A stretch of 64,000 nucleotides of DNA from Alteromonas sp. ASW11-130 (GCF_026183735.1 NZ_JAPFRE010000045.1:186001-250000), one strand, 5' to 3'; counted from the stretch's first letter, positions 49,897 to 59,575 are shown. A program made the numbers and translations. Notes: a model not told the origin generated them from the letters alone.

Positions 49897-49997
49897 TTGG
49901 ATAGTTAACGCAAAAAGCTGGCTAGGACTTTTTACTTAATAAAATAAATAGCATGAAATAAACCTCATATTCAAGTATTTTGAAATTAACTATCCAA
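49897..49997. repeat. 12-bp inverted repeat flanking 77 bases upstream of TRIC gene
   Basis: TTGGATAGTTAA (49897-49908) and TTAACTATCCAA (49986-49997) are perfect inverted copies. The first arm also contains a direct GATAGTT duplication with the bases just before it. It lies immediately before the TRIC gene and may be regulatory. Confidence 0.6.
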
Positions 49998-50013
49998 AAA
50001 ATCGGAAAGCAGT

Positions 50014-50637
50014 ATGGGAGATTGGTTTCATATCATTAACTTAGCCGGCGTCGCGGTATGTGCAATTTCGGGCACGTTAATGGCCTACCAGAAACGTATG
50101 GATGGCTTTGGTGTTGTAGTTTTAGCCTCGGTTACCGCTATCGGGGGGGGGACTTTACGAGATATGGTATTGGATTTACCTGTATTCTGGGTACAGAATA
50201 CAGATTATCTTTACATCACGTTGCTGGCTGCTTTCATCACTATAATATGGTTACGTTTTAGTCCCCGCTTCCCTTATCACTATTTATTAATTGCTGATGC
50301 GTTTGGTCTGGCGTTATTTAACATAGTTGGCCTGGAAAAAGCCTTAATGGTTGATGCGCCTATGGCGGTAGCTATCGCCATGGGCACCATTACTGGCGTA
50401 TTCGGCGGCTTGCTTCGCGATGTAATATGCCGAGAAATTCCACTGGTACTAAACGGTGAACTCTATGCCATTACCTGTATCGTCGGCGGGTTGGGGTATG
50501 CCATTGCTTATTATATGGAACTAAGTAGTCAGGTCTGTATGACGCTTGCATTAGTCATTACCATACTTATGCGGCTAGGGGCTATGCGTTGGCATTGGCA
50601 ATTGCCTGTTTTTCATAGCGAACAGCCAAAAAACTGA
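50014..50637 (+). CDS. TRIC-type cation channel family protein
   Basis: The 207-residue protein has seven helices in two inverted repeats. Each carries a glycine-rich kink: VTAIGGGTLRDMVLDLPVFW and GTITGVFGGLLRDVICREIPLVL. This is the bacterial trimeric intracellular cation channel family (YadS/YicG-like). It probably conducts K+ or other monovalent cations. It is transcribed away from ilvE across a 324-base gap. Confidence 0.9.
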   Translation: MGDWFHIINLAGVAVCAISGTLMAYQKRMDGFGVVVLASVTAIGGGTLRDMVLDLPVFWVQNTDYLYITLLAAFITIIWLRFSPRFPYHYLLIADAFGLALFNIVGLEKALMVDAPMAVAIAMGTITGVFGGLLRDVICREIPLVLNGELYAITCIVGGLGYAIAYYMELSSQVCMTLALVITILMRLGAMRWHWQLPVFHSEQPKN

Positions 50638-51002
50638 TGCTAAGAACACTTTTTATTTAAGAAGTTGAGTAACTAATACGCTAAAAAATAGCGGGATAAT
50701 AAACAGTTTTGTTATCGGTTAGTTTTACGCACCAATCGCAGACTTCACTCTCCGAGTTAACAGCCACCTTGATCGCATATATGTTTTGTAAAACCGACTT
50801 ATTCGCTAAGGGGTGGTGTGAAGAAGGGTTAAAAACTATGTTAACTGATGGCGAAAGCGAGATAAACTCTGCCCTTCGCCGCAATGCTGGATAGGTTAAG
50901 TTTTGACGATTTAAGTTGTTCCAACCTGACGGATGTATTGATGCTTTATCTCAATGATATTCGCCGTAAGCTTGTTTGCTTTTTTATATATAAATAACCA
51001 CA
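50638..51002. other. Intergenic region, no convincing gene
   Basis: About 365 bases. Both strands keep frames of about 60 codons open over 50681-50894 but without ribosome binding sites or recognisable motifs. I leave them uncalled. Confidence 0.35.
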
Positions 51003-52094
51003 TCAACTTTCATTAACACGTTCCTTGGGTACCGCATAACAAATCGTTTCATAGATGGAATCTCTGTGATGCCGAATAAAAAGGTCATAGTCAGTCAAGT
51101 TCTCGTTTATCCAGGTCGGTATTGCGTGAAGATGTGCTGGATTATGATAAATAGACACAGCGATGGTAGGTCTTTGTCTTGAGATAACATTAATTGCGCC
51201 TTTCAAAACGTCAAGATCACTCCCTTCAACGTCAATCTTTAAAAATGTTGGGGGGGCAATATCACCACCACAGAATTTATCCAGCATAATTTGTTTGACC
51301 GTTACACTCCCAGAATCCGCGACTTTAGAAGAGTAACCTAATGTGGTTGGCTCAAATCTGATAACACCTTCTTCGTTTCCAACTGCCACGTTTTGCAGAG
51401 ACACTTTCGCACTCGAATACTTACGCTCTAATACTTCGAAGTTATTTTCGTCCGGTTCAAAACATACCATCTGTTTAGGAGTAATGTTATTTTGATCTAA
51501 AGCGTCTAAGGTGTCACCTGTAAAGGCACCAATGTCATAAAAATTTGAATAGTCTATGTGAGCGGGAAGCTCACAGAAATACTGGGGTGACGTATTTATC
51601 CTATCGATATACGTTTTATCCAGAGTCGCTCTATAAGATAACAAAGAACGTACCACTTCCCGAGACTGATCATCGGCAAGAATTGATACTAAATGATTGC
51701 AACTATCAGCGTAAGAAGGTGTTAAAAAGAATGTTGAAGGATCTTCTACATAATGAAAATAAAATAATAATTTATCGAGTTTGTTAATCGCAAACGCCAG
51801 TTTTGGCAAAACCTCCCAATAAAACATGGTGGCCACGATGACAACGCTATTTACCAAGTTGAGTTCATCTACACGATAAATAGTGATGCCATCTACCACT
51901 TCACCAGAACGTGAGCTATTACTATCTATGAACCCGTCAATCTCAATTCCTTTATTCTTTAATAAACCGCTAATACACTTACCCGCCCCTCCCGCACCGT
52001 AGACAAATACTTTAGGGGCTTCCATTAACATGTCAAAGGTTTGGCTCTGAACGTGCAATACGTCACTTGTTACACTTTCTTTTTCTACATTCAT
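51003..52094 (-). CDS. FkbM-family methyltransferase with N-terminal nucleotide-binding-like domain
   Basis: The 363-residue protein has an N-terminal Rossmann-like region (KVFVYGAGGAGKCISGLLKNK, about 28-110) resembling the PglD/sugar-modifying domain. An FkbM methyltransferase domain follows (FYDIGAFTGDTLDAL with the SAM glycine motif, VCFEPDENNFEVLE and FLKIDVEGSDLDVLKGA). Such fusions usually act in O-antigen, glycan or lipopeptide modification. It stands alone within the ilv-yifB neighbourhood, flanked by gaps of 365 and 556 bases, so recent insertion is possible. Substrate unknown. Confidence 0.82.
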   Translation of the reverse strand: MNVEKESVTSDVLHVQSQTFDMLMEAPKVFVYGAGGAGKCISGLLKNKGIEIDGFIDSNSSRSGEVVDGITIYRVDELNLVNSVVIVATMFYWEVLPKLAFAINKLDKLLFYFHYVEDPSTFFLTPSYADSCNHLVSILADDQSREVVRSLLSYRATLDKTYIDRINTSPQYFCELPAHIDYSNFYDIGAFTGDTLDALDQNNITPKQMVCFEPDENNFEVLERKYSSAKVSLQNVAVGNEEGVIRFEPTTLGYSSKVADSGSVTVKQIMLDKFCGGDIAPPTFLKIDVEGSDLDVLKGAINVISRQRPTIAVSIYHNPAHLHAIPTWINENLTDYDLFIRHHRDSIYETICYAVPKERVNES

Positions 52095-52650
52095 TACGTT
52101 GACTTGATTAAATAGTGGATTAATCCAAAGAAGGACAATCGATAAACTAAAGTTTATTAATACTACAGCCCCCCACTTAGAGATAGCAATCTCAGCAAAC
52201 TATAAATATTGAAAAAGCGTGGTATTGCAGACGTACAACCAGAACTTACGCTTAGAAATTGAAGTGGAGGGAACGACTATTAAACTATGGGGGCGTTGTA
52301 CACACAACGAAGCCGCTCGCTACCCTTACGCGTACTGCCCAATCTTTGCTCTACGGGTCTGTTAGGAGCAAATAGTGTTAGTTTCGAATGTTTCTGGTGG
52401 GATCGCAGCGACGTATTCAGCTTCGTTAATTCCACATATAAATGTTAGGGGGCCACGGTAATGACATTTGAACTAGCAGGATAGTGTGGTTAATGCCCAG
52501 CCCATCAACGCGTAACGTTTTCACTTCGCCACACACGTCGGTAGCTACGGAAATTAAATAGCGAGCAATCACAAAACTGGTCTTTTGAGCAGTACTGCGC
52601 GTGAACATGATTATTTAATCTAGGCGCAGATAAAAATTGGGAGAATTGCA
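52095..52650. other. Intergenic region upstream of yifB
   Basis: About 560 bases. A 60-codon minus-strand frame at 52426-52608 (MFTRSTAQK start) runs on in two other frames that stay open for 30 to 57 codons. This could be a frameshifted relic, but no family is evident. A hairpin (CGTTGT and ACAACG) lies at 52294-52309. No functional gene is called. Confidence 0.35.
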
Positions 52651-54165
52651 GTGGGGTTGGCAGTTGTTTATACGCGCGCGGGAGCAGGGTTGTCCGCGCC
52701 GTTGGTCAAAGTAGAGGTGCACTTGGCTAACGGTCTACCTGCCTTTGTGTTGGTGGGCATGGCGGAAACCAGCGTAAAAGAAGCACGAGATCGGGTACGT
52801 AGTGCGCTTATCAATAGTGGTTTTGAATTCCCTGCTCGGCGTATAACAGTAAATTTGGCACCTGCTGATATCTCCAAACACGGCGGTCGCTATGACCTTG
52901 CCATTGCTATTGGAATATTAGCTGCATCAAAACTTATTCCGTTTAACCGATTAGATGAATATGAGTTTATTGGCGAATTAGGACTAACAGGAGAAATTAA
53001 AGAAGTTCAAAATATTATTCCCGCCGCTATTGCTAGTAGTCAAGCACAGCGAACCCTACTCATTCCCAACAACAATACAGCTGAAGCCAGTCTGGTGAAA
53101 GACGCATACTGCTTGCCGTCAAGCTCACTGCTACAAACGTTTCATTTTTTAGTGGGGCAGGAAAATCTTGATGCTGTAAAAGTTGTTCCATTGCAGCATA
53201 AGGAGGCGTGCCCCCAGTGGGATGATGTTGTGGGACAAGGCCAGGCAAAGCGAGCATTAATGATTGCTGCCGCCGGATCGCATAATTTACTTTTTGTTGG
53301 TCCTCAAGGAACAGGTAAAAGCCTTCTAGCCAGCAAGCTAAATAGTTTGTTGCCGCCGCTGAATGGAGACGAAGCATTAGAAGTTGCGTCAGTTCACTCG
53401 GTAAAAGGTATTAAAATAGACGCCCGTAATTTTGCCTGTCGACCATTCCGAGCCCCGCATCATACTAGTTCTGCCGTGGCGTTAACTGGCGGCGGAAGTA
53501 ACCCTACCCCCGGTGAAATCTCGTTGGCACACCATGGTGTTTTATTTCTGGACGAACTTCCCGAGTTTGGTCGCAAGGCATTAGATGTATTGCGCGAACC
53601 TTTGGAAACGGGAGACGTCAATATATCTCGCGCATCGGGTAGCGCCACCTTTCCCGCCAACTTTCAACTTATTGCAGCAATGAATCCCAGTCCTACTGGC
53701 GATGTGGACGATAATCGTATGACGCCCGATCAAGTAATTCGATACTTAAACAGGCTTTCAGGTCCTCTGCTTGATCGAATTGATCTGCAAGTTGAAGTAC
53801 CCCGCCTGGATGACTACCCTATGCATGCGGTAAAAGTATCGCCAGAAAATGATTCAGCGCTAGATGCGAAAAAGCGCATTATTCACGCACGCAATACACA
53901 ATTGCAGCGCCAGAATTGTTTAAATAGCGCGATTAAAATAGATGCCCTTATTCCTTTATGTGCACTAAGTGAAGATGACAAAACCTTTTTACAATCCGCA
54001 GCCAAACAATTAAAACTATCTATGCGCGTATTTCACCGGATGCTAAAGGTGGCGCGTACCATTGCAGATTTAGACGAAAGCGAGAATGTTAAACGCCACC
54101 ACTTGGCCGAAGCGTTGGGATATCGCGCGCTTGATAAACTGATTGTTCAATTAAGTGCTAATTGA
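52651..54165 (+). CDS. YifB family Mg chelatase-like AAA ATPase (ComM)
   Basis: The 504-residue protein has the N-terminal LonC/ChlI-type domain (VEVHLANGLPAFVLVGMAE, ARRITVNLAPADISKHGGRYDL), then an AAA domain with Walker A GPQGTGKSLLASKL, Walker B VLFLDELPEF and GSATFPANFQLIAAMNPSP, and a C-terminal helical domain. YifB/ComM homologues are helicases that promote branch migration during natural transformation. The GTG start has GGGAG seven bases ahead. In E. coli yifB also neighbours the ilv genes. Confidence 0.93.
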   Translation: MGLAVVYTRAGAGLSAPLVKVEVHLANGLPAFVLVGMAETSVKEARDRVRSALINSGFEFPARRITVNLAPADISKHGGRYDLAIAIGILAASKLIPFNRLDEYEFIGELGLTGEIKEVQNIIPAAIASSQAQRTLLIPNNNTAEASLVKDAYCLPSSSLLQTFHFLVGQENLDAVKVVPLQHKEACPQWDDVVGQGQAKRALMIAAAGSHNLLFVGPQGTGKSLLASKLNSLLPPLNGDEALEVASVHSVKGIKIDARNFACRPFRAPHHTSSAVALTGGGSNPTPGEISLAHHGVLFLDELPEFGRKALDVLREPLETGDVNISRASGSATFPANFQLIAAMNPSPTGDVDDNRMTPDQVIRYLNRLSGPLLDRIDLQVEVPRLDDYPMHAVKVSPENDSALDAKKRIIHARNTQLQRQNCLNSAIKIDALIPLCALSEDDKTFLQSAAKQLKLSMRVFHRMLKVARTIADLDESENVKRHHLAEALGYRALDKLIVQLSAN

Positions 54166-55010
54166 AGCATCGCTTTTACTAATGGATGCGAGCGTTTCGT
54201 TTTCAAACACGTTAAGCCAAGTTGATACCCTGAAATATCACTTACCTGAATCTGGTTTACTTTATTCGCTAAGCGCGAATGATCCAGCACAACTTGAGGT
54301 ACGAAACCGATACCGCAACCCAGGGCAACCATACTTACAATTGCTTCATTTCCACCGACCGAAGCGTATATATGGGGCGCAATGCAATGAGTCTGAAACC
54401 AGTGACGCACAATGTTTCGGCTAGGACCTTGCTCGGGCAAAATAACCTGATGCGTCTGCCAATCAATGTCTTTTAGCTGTGATAAATTAAACTCTCGTGG
54501 GGTAATTAGGACAAGTGGCACGTAGTCAATTGGCGTGAAAATAAGTTCATTCGGAAAGTCCTCAGTATGAATAGCAATAGCAATATCACACTGTTGAGAG
54601 AGCACCCGTTCAATGGAGGATGCCGGATCCCCGGTGGTTAATCGTATATCCACATGAGGGTGTTGCTGGCGATATTTTGAAAGCAGTTTAGGTAAATGGC
54701 TTTGACTCGCCGTAACCGAGCAATACATTTTCACCTCTCCCCTCAGCACCGCTTTTTCAGAGTTCAGTTCCGCCTGCAACTGTTGCCACTGTTGTAAGGT
54801 TTGCTCGCTGAACGACAGCAATTTTTTTCCTTCGTGGGTTAACTTAACCGAGCGATTATTTCGAACAAAAAGTGTACACTGGCATTCATCTTCTAGGCGC
54901 TGAATAACGCGACTCAGGGTAGACGCCGTGACGTGCATTGCCAGTGCTGTCTGGCCGAAGTGCAGACTTTTGGCTAAATGAGTAAATAACGTGAGAGATC
55001 GAAAGTCCAT
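54147..55010 (-). CDS. ilvY: LysR-type activator IlvY
   Basis: The 287-residue protein begins MDFRSLTLFTHLAKSLHFGQ, like E. coli IlvY, with a winged helix-turn-helix (about 3-60) and a LysR effector domain. IlvY activates ilvC in response to acetohydroxy acids. The start at 55010 is chosen by that alignment; in-frame starts at 55019 and 55028 would extend it. It is divergent from ilvC. Its 3' end overlaps that of convergent yifB by 19 bases. Confidence 0.92.
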   Translation of the reverse strand: MDFRSLTLFTHLAKSLHFGQTALAMHVTASTLSRVIQRLEDECQCTLFVRNNRSVKLTHEGKKLLSFSEQTLQQWQQLQAELNSEKAVLRGEVKMYCSVTASQSHLPKLLSKYRQQHPHVDIRLTTGDPASSIERVLSQQCDIAIAIHTEDFPNELIFTPIDYVPLVLITPREFNLSQLKDIDWQTHQVILPEQGPSRNIVRHWFQTHCIAPHIYASVGGNEAIVSMVALGCGIGFVPQVVLDHSRLANKVNQIQVSDISGYQLGLTCLKTKRSHPLVKAMLQLALN

Positions 55011-55024
55011 ATATTGCATTTTTC

Positions 55025-55039
55025 GCAAAACTGTTTTGC
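55025..55039. promoter_or_regulatory. Candidate IlvY operator between ilvY and ilvC
   Basis: A perfect 15-base palindrome GCAAAAC-T-GTTTTGC lies just upstream of ilvY, between the two divergent genes. Nearby TTGCA and TTTGCAAAT repeats give it an extended TTGC/GCAA symmetry. The position is right for a LysR-type activator site. Assignment to IlvY is inference. Confidence 0.5.
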
Positions 55040-55124
55040 AAATATATCATTTTATAAAATATTTTCTATAACGTAAGCTTCGTTCATCCCGGTATAGGCA
55101 AACGGTAAAAGTAGTTGGATAATT

Positions 55125-56600
55125 ATGGCTAATTATTTTAATTCTCTTTCATTACGTGAACAGTTAACGCAATTAAAACAATGTCGATTTATGGCACGAG
55201 GTGAATTCGCTCAAGGCGCCGCGTGTTTAAAAGATAAACGCATCGTGATTGTGGGATGTGGTGCGCAGGGGCTCAATCAGGGTCTTAATATGCGTGACTC
55301 CGGTTTACATATAAGTTACGCGTTAAGACAAAGCGCAATCGACGAAAAGCGCGATTCGTATACGCGAGCGAAAGAAAACGATTTTGAGGTTGGCACTTAT
55401 CAACAGTTGATCCCTGAAGCTGACGTGGTGTACAACCTGACTCCAGACAAACAACATGCGAACGTTGTTGAAACGGTGATGCCTCTCATGAAACAAGGTG
55501 CTACGTTAGCTTACTCTCATGGTTTTAACATCGTCGAACAAGGCCAACAAATCCGCTCTGATATTACTGTTGTTATGTGCGCGCCTAAGTGTCCTGGCAC
55601 CGAAGTACGCGAGGAATACAAACGCGGCTTTGGTGTACCTACGCTGATTGCCGTGCATCCTGAGAATGACCCACAAAATCAAGGTTGGGAGATTGCTAAA
55701 GCGTTAGCTAGTGCAACGGGGGGAGACAGAGCTGGTGTGCTTGCTTCATCGTTTGTCGCAGAAGTTAAGTCAGACCTCATGGGCGAACAAACTATTTTGT
55801 GTGGTATGCAGCAAACCGCCGCTATATTAGCCTACGAGAAAATGACCTCAGAAGGTATCGATGCAGGTTATGCAGCAGCCCTTATTCAGCAAGGCCTCGA
55901 GCAGATAACCGAAGCACTAAAGTTAGGCGGCATCACGCACATGATGGATCGCTTAACCAACCCAGACAAACTAGCCACGGTTACGCTAGCGGATCAACTC
56001 AAACACGTTTTACGGCCGCTGTTTGAGCAGCACCAAGATAACATCTTAAGTGGCAAATTCTCTGCCGACATGATCCGAGACTGGGAAAATAATGATAAGA
56101 ATCTGCTTACCTGGCGCGAAGAGACACTTTCGACCGGTTTCGAACAGGCTCCCAGCTATACAGGCCAAATCGATAAACAAGAATTCTTCGACAACGGTTT
56201 GTTCTTAGTAGCAATGATTAAAGCAGGGGTAGAACTGGCCTTCGAGGTGATGGTTGAAGCGGGCATGTTACCCGAGTCAGCTTATTATGAGTCTCTGCAC
56301 GAAACACCGTTAATTGCCAATACCATTGCCCGAAAACGTTTATATGAAATGAATGTGGTAATTTCCGATACCGCCGAATACGGCAATTACTTATTCTGTC
56401 AGCAAGCAATACCGTTGCTCAAAAAAGAGGTTATGCCCAGCATTGACCTTACATTGATAGGAAAAGGTAAATCGCTGTCGTCAAACAACGTCGATAACCA
56501 AAAATTATTACGTGCCAACTTCGCAATTCGCAATCATTTAATCGAAAGTGTGGGTAATTCCCTACGCGAGCACATGCTCACAATGCGATCTATTGCGTAA
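55125..56600 (+). CDS. ilvC: Ketol-acid reductoisomerase, class II
   Basis: The 491-residue length and duplicated C-terminal knotted domain identify the class II enzyme, as in E. coli. The NADPH loop is [21 protein letters not shown], followed by [14 protein letters not shown] and [13 protein letters not shown], which supply Mg2+ ligands. It converts acetolactate and acetohydroxybutyrate to dihydroxy acids, the substrates of IlvD. It is transcribed from a 114-base region shared with ilvY. Confidence 0.97.
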   Translation: MANYFNSLSLREQLTQLKQCRFMARGEFAQGAACLKDKRIVIVGCGAQGLNQGLNMRDSGLHISYALRQSAIDEKRDSYTRAKENDFEVGTYQQLIPEADVVYNLTPDKQHANVVETVMPLMKQGATLAYSHGFNIVEQGQQIRSDITVVMCAPKCPGTEVREEYKRGFGVPTLIAVHPENDPQNQGWEIAKALASATGGDRAGVLASSFVAEVKSDLMGEQTILCGMQQTAAILAYEKMTSEGIDAGYAAALIQQGLEQITEALKLGGITHMMDRLTNPDKLATVTLADQLKHVLRPLFEQHQDNILSGKFSADMIRDWENNDKNLLTWREETLSTGFEQAPSYTGQIDKQEFFDNGLFLVAMIKAGVELAFEVMVEAGMLPESAYYESLHETPLIANTIARKRLYEMNVVISDTAEYGNYLFCQQAIPLLKKEVMPSIDLTLIGKGKSLSSNNVDNQKLLRANFAIRNHLIESVGNSLREHMLTMRSIA

Positions 56601-56643
56601 CACCCCCCTGTTCTGTCGTTAGGTGCTTTTAAAAAGCCCTCTT

Positions 56644-56670
56644 GCCCAGCTAATGTAGCTGGGCTTTTTT
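56644..56670 (+). terminator. Rho-independent terminator of ilvC
   Basis: GCCCAGCTA (56644-56652) pairs with TAGCTGGGC (56656-56664) around ATG, followed by TTTTTT. Confidence 0.92.
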
Positions 56671-56838
56671 TAGCGACTTCACCGCTCAATGGTATGTTAT
56701 TGCTTTGGTAACTTAACACCCCCCTTCAGGTTAGACCCCAACGAAGAATAATAACAAAAAATAATACTTGTCAGAAAACCATGCTAAGGCGAGAACATTT
56801 AGATTCTGCCCCTGACTATTAGAAAGAAAACCAATAGG

Positions 56839-56990
56839 TTAAAAATCATACGTCAGCTCAACGATTAGCCATGTAAAGTCGTCATCGGCCTAGGTTTCGA
56901 ACGGGTTGAATTGCATACAGAACACACTACTCCGACCTGTATGAAATTTAATCAAATCTTGATCATTTATATCATTTTCTTTGTATTTAA
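56839..56990 (-). pseudogene. Relic of an outer-membrane barrel protein C-terminus
   Basis: The minus-strand frame ends FTWLIVELTYDF followed by TAA. Alternating aromatic and hydrophobic residues with a terminal Phe are the signature of the last strand of outer-membrane porins. Upstream it reads SSVFCMQFNPFET, an in-frame TAG (56890-56892), then ADDDFTW. Beyond about 50 codons the frame becomes AT-rich and not protein-like, and no start is seen. This is probably the tail of a deleted porin gene. The exact 5' limit is arbitrary. Confidence 0.55.
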
Positions 56991-57294
56991 GATCTGCAAG
57001 GAATACGTATATGTGAATTTTCACGCGTATGTATAATAGTGACGACATATAGAGACACATTAAATAATCAATAAAAATCAGCTAGTTAAGTGTATATATT
57101 GGGTTTTATTAAATTTATGTAATGTATGGTGTGCCCGCATTAGGACGATATCTCATTGCCTGTTGCGACATCGCTACACCCTGTAACAATTACATTATGT
57201 AACCCATTGTTTTTATAAGATATTCATAGTTGGCACAAAGATTGGTTATATAAATGAGTCCTTCCTATATTCTTATAAAAATCAGAGGTATATC
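56991..57294. other. AT-rich intergenic region before hypothetical gene
   Basis: About 300 bases, visibly AT-rich. An imperfect 15-base inverted repeat centred near 57020 (ATACGTATATGTGAA and its degenerate partner) is the only structure noticed. It probably contains the promoter of the next gene. Confidence 0.4.
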
Positions 57295-57627
57295 ATGCAA
57301 GCAGAAATGTCCCGTTTTACACAAGTTGGAGATTGGATTTTCGAAGTAAAGATGGTTCGGGCGCTACGCGTACAAGAGTTTGGTCAACCATACAGCGCTT
57401 TTGCTAGTATCACCGTTAACGGTGATAATTTGTACATTGATTCTCAAATGACACGTCTCAATGAAGATTTTAATCGAGATGATTACATGTCCTTTTACGA
57501 ATTTTGTAAGCAGCTAGATGCTAAAGAAGTGCATTACGATAAAGTTCGTCGCGGCAGACGGCAACCGCGCATTGTGGCAATAGAAGAAAACCAAAAGCCA
57601 TTATCAAAAATTCAGTTGGTTAAATAG
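57295..57627 (+). CDS. Hypothetical cytoplasmic protein
   Basis: The 110-residue product is soluble, with no signal peptide or membrane segment. It has a beta-rich core (IFEVKMVRALRVQEFGQPYSAFASITVNGDNLYIDSQMTRL) and a basic RRGRRQPR stretch near residue 86, which may bind nucleic acid or another anion. AGAGG six bases before the ATG supports the start; MSRF at 57307 is the alternative. I do not recognise the family. It stands alone after an AT-rich region. Confidence 0.7.
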   Translation: MQAEMSRFTQVGDWIFEVKMVRALRVQEFGQPYSAFASITVNGDNLYIDSQMTRLNEDFNRDDYMSFYEFCKQLDAKEVHYDKVRRGRRQPRIVAIEENQKPLSKIQLVK

Positions 57628-57683
57628 TTATTTTATTTACGCGTTTTACGAAATTTACACTGAGCTGAAAATACAGTTCAGGA

Positions 57684-58898
57684 TTAGTCGCGCTCTGCAA
57701 AATTAACAGCAACGAACGCGAGCGATGCGAAAATCATAAACCCTACCCCGATCGGATAAAGGGTAGTGTGTATGAAATTATCTATAGCCATTGCAATGGG
57801 TACAGCGAGCAAGCTGGAAAGCGATCCTATAATTGCTGCTCCTAGCCCTGCCATATTGCCTAAAGGTTGCATTGCCAACGCATTGAGATTACCAAACAAG
57901 ATGCCGATGAAGAAAAAGCCACAAAACATAGTAACAACCGTCATCCATAACGGTGGCAAGCCGTTCCATTGATGAATTAAAGCGGTAAATATCAGCGAAA
58001 AGCTAATGACGCCATATAGCGCTGACCGACATAATCTCTTCATTCCTACCCGCATTACCATGGTACCGTTAAAAAGTGACGCCAGCCCTACCGAGAAGGC
58101 TAAAATAGCAAAGTAGTAAGGAAAGTTATCACCCGTTTGGTAAAATGTTTGAAATATCGTTTGTGATGCACTCAAGTAAGACAAGAAAGAACCAAATATA
58201 CATCCCATCGCTAAGGTGTAACCCATGACCATCCTATTGCGGAAGATAAAAAAGCATGACACTTTTAACCGCTTCCACCTAAATTTAGGGCGATTATGGG
58301 CTGGCAATGTCTCGGGCTGTCGAATGAAAAACCATAAACCAACGAAGACCGCCATAATTAAGAACAGGGTGAAGATATGCCGCCAAGAAAACGCATGCAG
58401 CACGATTTGGCCTATGATAGGTGCAAGCATTGGCACAAGAATGAATACCATCATAATAAAACTCATCACTCTCGCCATGGCATTACCTACATAGATATCT
58501 CGGATTATCGCCATTGAAGCTATGCGTGGTCCTGCTACACCGATAGCTTGAACAACTCTGCCCAGGATCAGCATTTCCATACTCGTAGCTAACATGCATA
58601 CCAGCGTGCCGACCGCGAAAATATTTAAACCAAGTAAAATTGCTGCGCGTCTTCCTTTTGCATCGGCGAAGGGGCCAAAAAATAGCTGTCCTATGCCCAT
58701 TCCCACAAAAAAGACAGAGACAATTAGATGAACTTGTTGAAGACTGTCAGCTTGTAAAGCTTCACCGATTTGATTGAGTGCAGGCAACATGGCATCTAGA
58801 CTCAATGCAACAAAGGAGGTCATCAGCGCCATCAACGAAACAAACTCTACAATATGCAGAGAGGAGGATGCCTGAGTGGCGTGTGAAGAATTACGCAT
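57684..58898 (-). CDS. Bcr/CflA family multidrug MFS transporter
   Basis: The 404-residue protein has twelve helices with the drug:H+ antiporter motifs DAMLPALNQIGEAL, GIGQLFFGPFADAKGRRAA (motif A) and GRVVQAIGVAGPRIASMAIIRDIY. This is the Bcr/CflA branch, which exports bicyclomycin, chloramphenicol-like compounds or small peptides. It stands alone on the minus strand, convergent with the hypothetical gene downstream. Confidence 0.9.
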   Translation of the reverse strand: MRNSSHATQASSSLHIVEFVSLMALMTSFVALSLDAMLPALNQIGEALQADSLQQVHLIVSVFFVGMGIGQLFFGPFADAKGRRAAILLGLNIFAVGTLVCMLATSMEMLILGRVVQAIGVAGPRIASMAIIRDIYVGNAMARVMSFIMMVFILVPMLAPIIGQIVLHAFSWRHIFTLFLIMAVFVGLWFFIRQPETLPAHNRPKFRWKRLKVSCFFIFRNRMVMGYTLAMGCIFGSFLSYLSASQTIFQTFYQTGDNFPYYFAILAFSVGLASLFNGTMVMRVGMKRLCRSALYGVISFSLIFTALIHQWNGLPPLWMTVVTMFCGFFFIGILFGNLNALAMQPLGNMAGLGAAIIGSLSSLLAVPIAMAIDNFIHTTLYPIGVGFMIFASLAFVAVNFAERD

Positions 58899-59024
58899 GT
58901 AAGTCCATTTAATCGCTTAGCTGACGGGGCCTGAGATGTTAACACCATAAGGCAAGAAATAATTCGCAGTTTAGATAAAGTAACAGATAAATCTGCCGCC
59001 TTTCAGATACAGACTGCAGGAAGC

Positions 59025-59495
59025 TTACAGCCTCTCATCTTTTGCCGATTCCATGACCACGTGTGTGCTGATCGTATTCACCTGCGGAATCGAGCCTAAA
59101 ACGTCAGTATGAAATACTTTAAACGCATCGATATCTGATGTTTCTACTCGTAATAAATATTCAAAAGGCCCGGTAACATTATGGCACTCTTTCACTTCTG
59201 TGGCGCCACTAACGGCTTTTTCGAATGCAAGCTGTGAAGATTTCGAATGCGATTTAAGACCCACTGCTACATAGGCAGTAAACCCATTCCCCAGTAGTTT
59301 TTCATTCATCACTACACGATAACCCGCGATGACCCCCTTGCTTTCGAGATCTTGCACGCGACGTAGACATGCCGATGGGGAAAGCCCTATGACGTCCGCA
59401 AGCTCAGCGTTTGAGATCCGTGCGTTCTTTTTCAATTCAGACAATATTATTTGGTTATATTTATCCATTTTGAAATTTTGTTGCATATTCGCCAT
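59025..59495 (-). CDS. Lrp/AsnC family transcriptional regulator
   Basis: The 156-residue protein has the N-terminal helix-turn-helix (ISNAELADVIGLSPSACLRRVQDLE) and the C-terminal amino-acid-sensing domain (TEVKECHNVTGPFEYLLRVETSD). It is divergent from the LysE-family exporter by 80 bases, so it probably controls export in response to an amino acid. The start is uncertain: ATG codons at 59495, 59486 and 59468 lack clear ribosome binding sites, and the family N-terminus fits 59468 (MDKYNQIIL). Confidence 0.9.
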   Translation of the reverse strand: MANMQQNFKMDKYNQIILSELKKNARISNAELADVIGLSPSACLRRVQDLESKGVIAGYRVVMNEKLLGNGFTAYVAVGLKSHSKSSQLAFEKAVSGATEVKECHNVTGPFEYLLRVETSDIDAFKVFHTDVLGSIPQVNTISTHVVMESAKDERL

Positions 59496-59575
59496 TTTTT
59501 TCGATTGTTAACGCTGAGAAATAGTGACATTACAGGAGTAAAATTGATCTATCAAATCTATTGCGGGAACTGTTA

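Noticed and set aside
50681-50894. Overlapping 60-67 codon frames on both strands upstream of the FkbM gene
   Set aside because: They start with weak or non-ATG codons or lack ribosome binding sites, and neither shows recognisable motifs.
52290-52450. GTTAG and ACAAC sequences that faintly recall an integron attC site
   Set aside because: The R and R' boxes do not fit the RYYYAAC/GTTRRRY pattern, and no integrase or cassette series is present.
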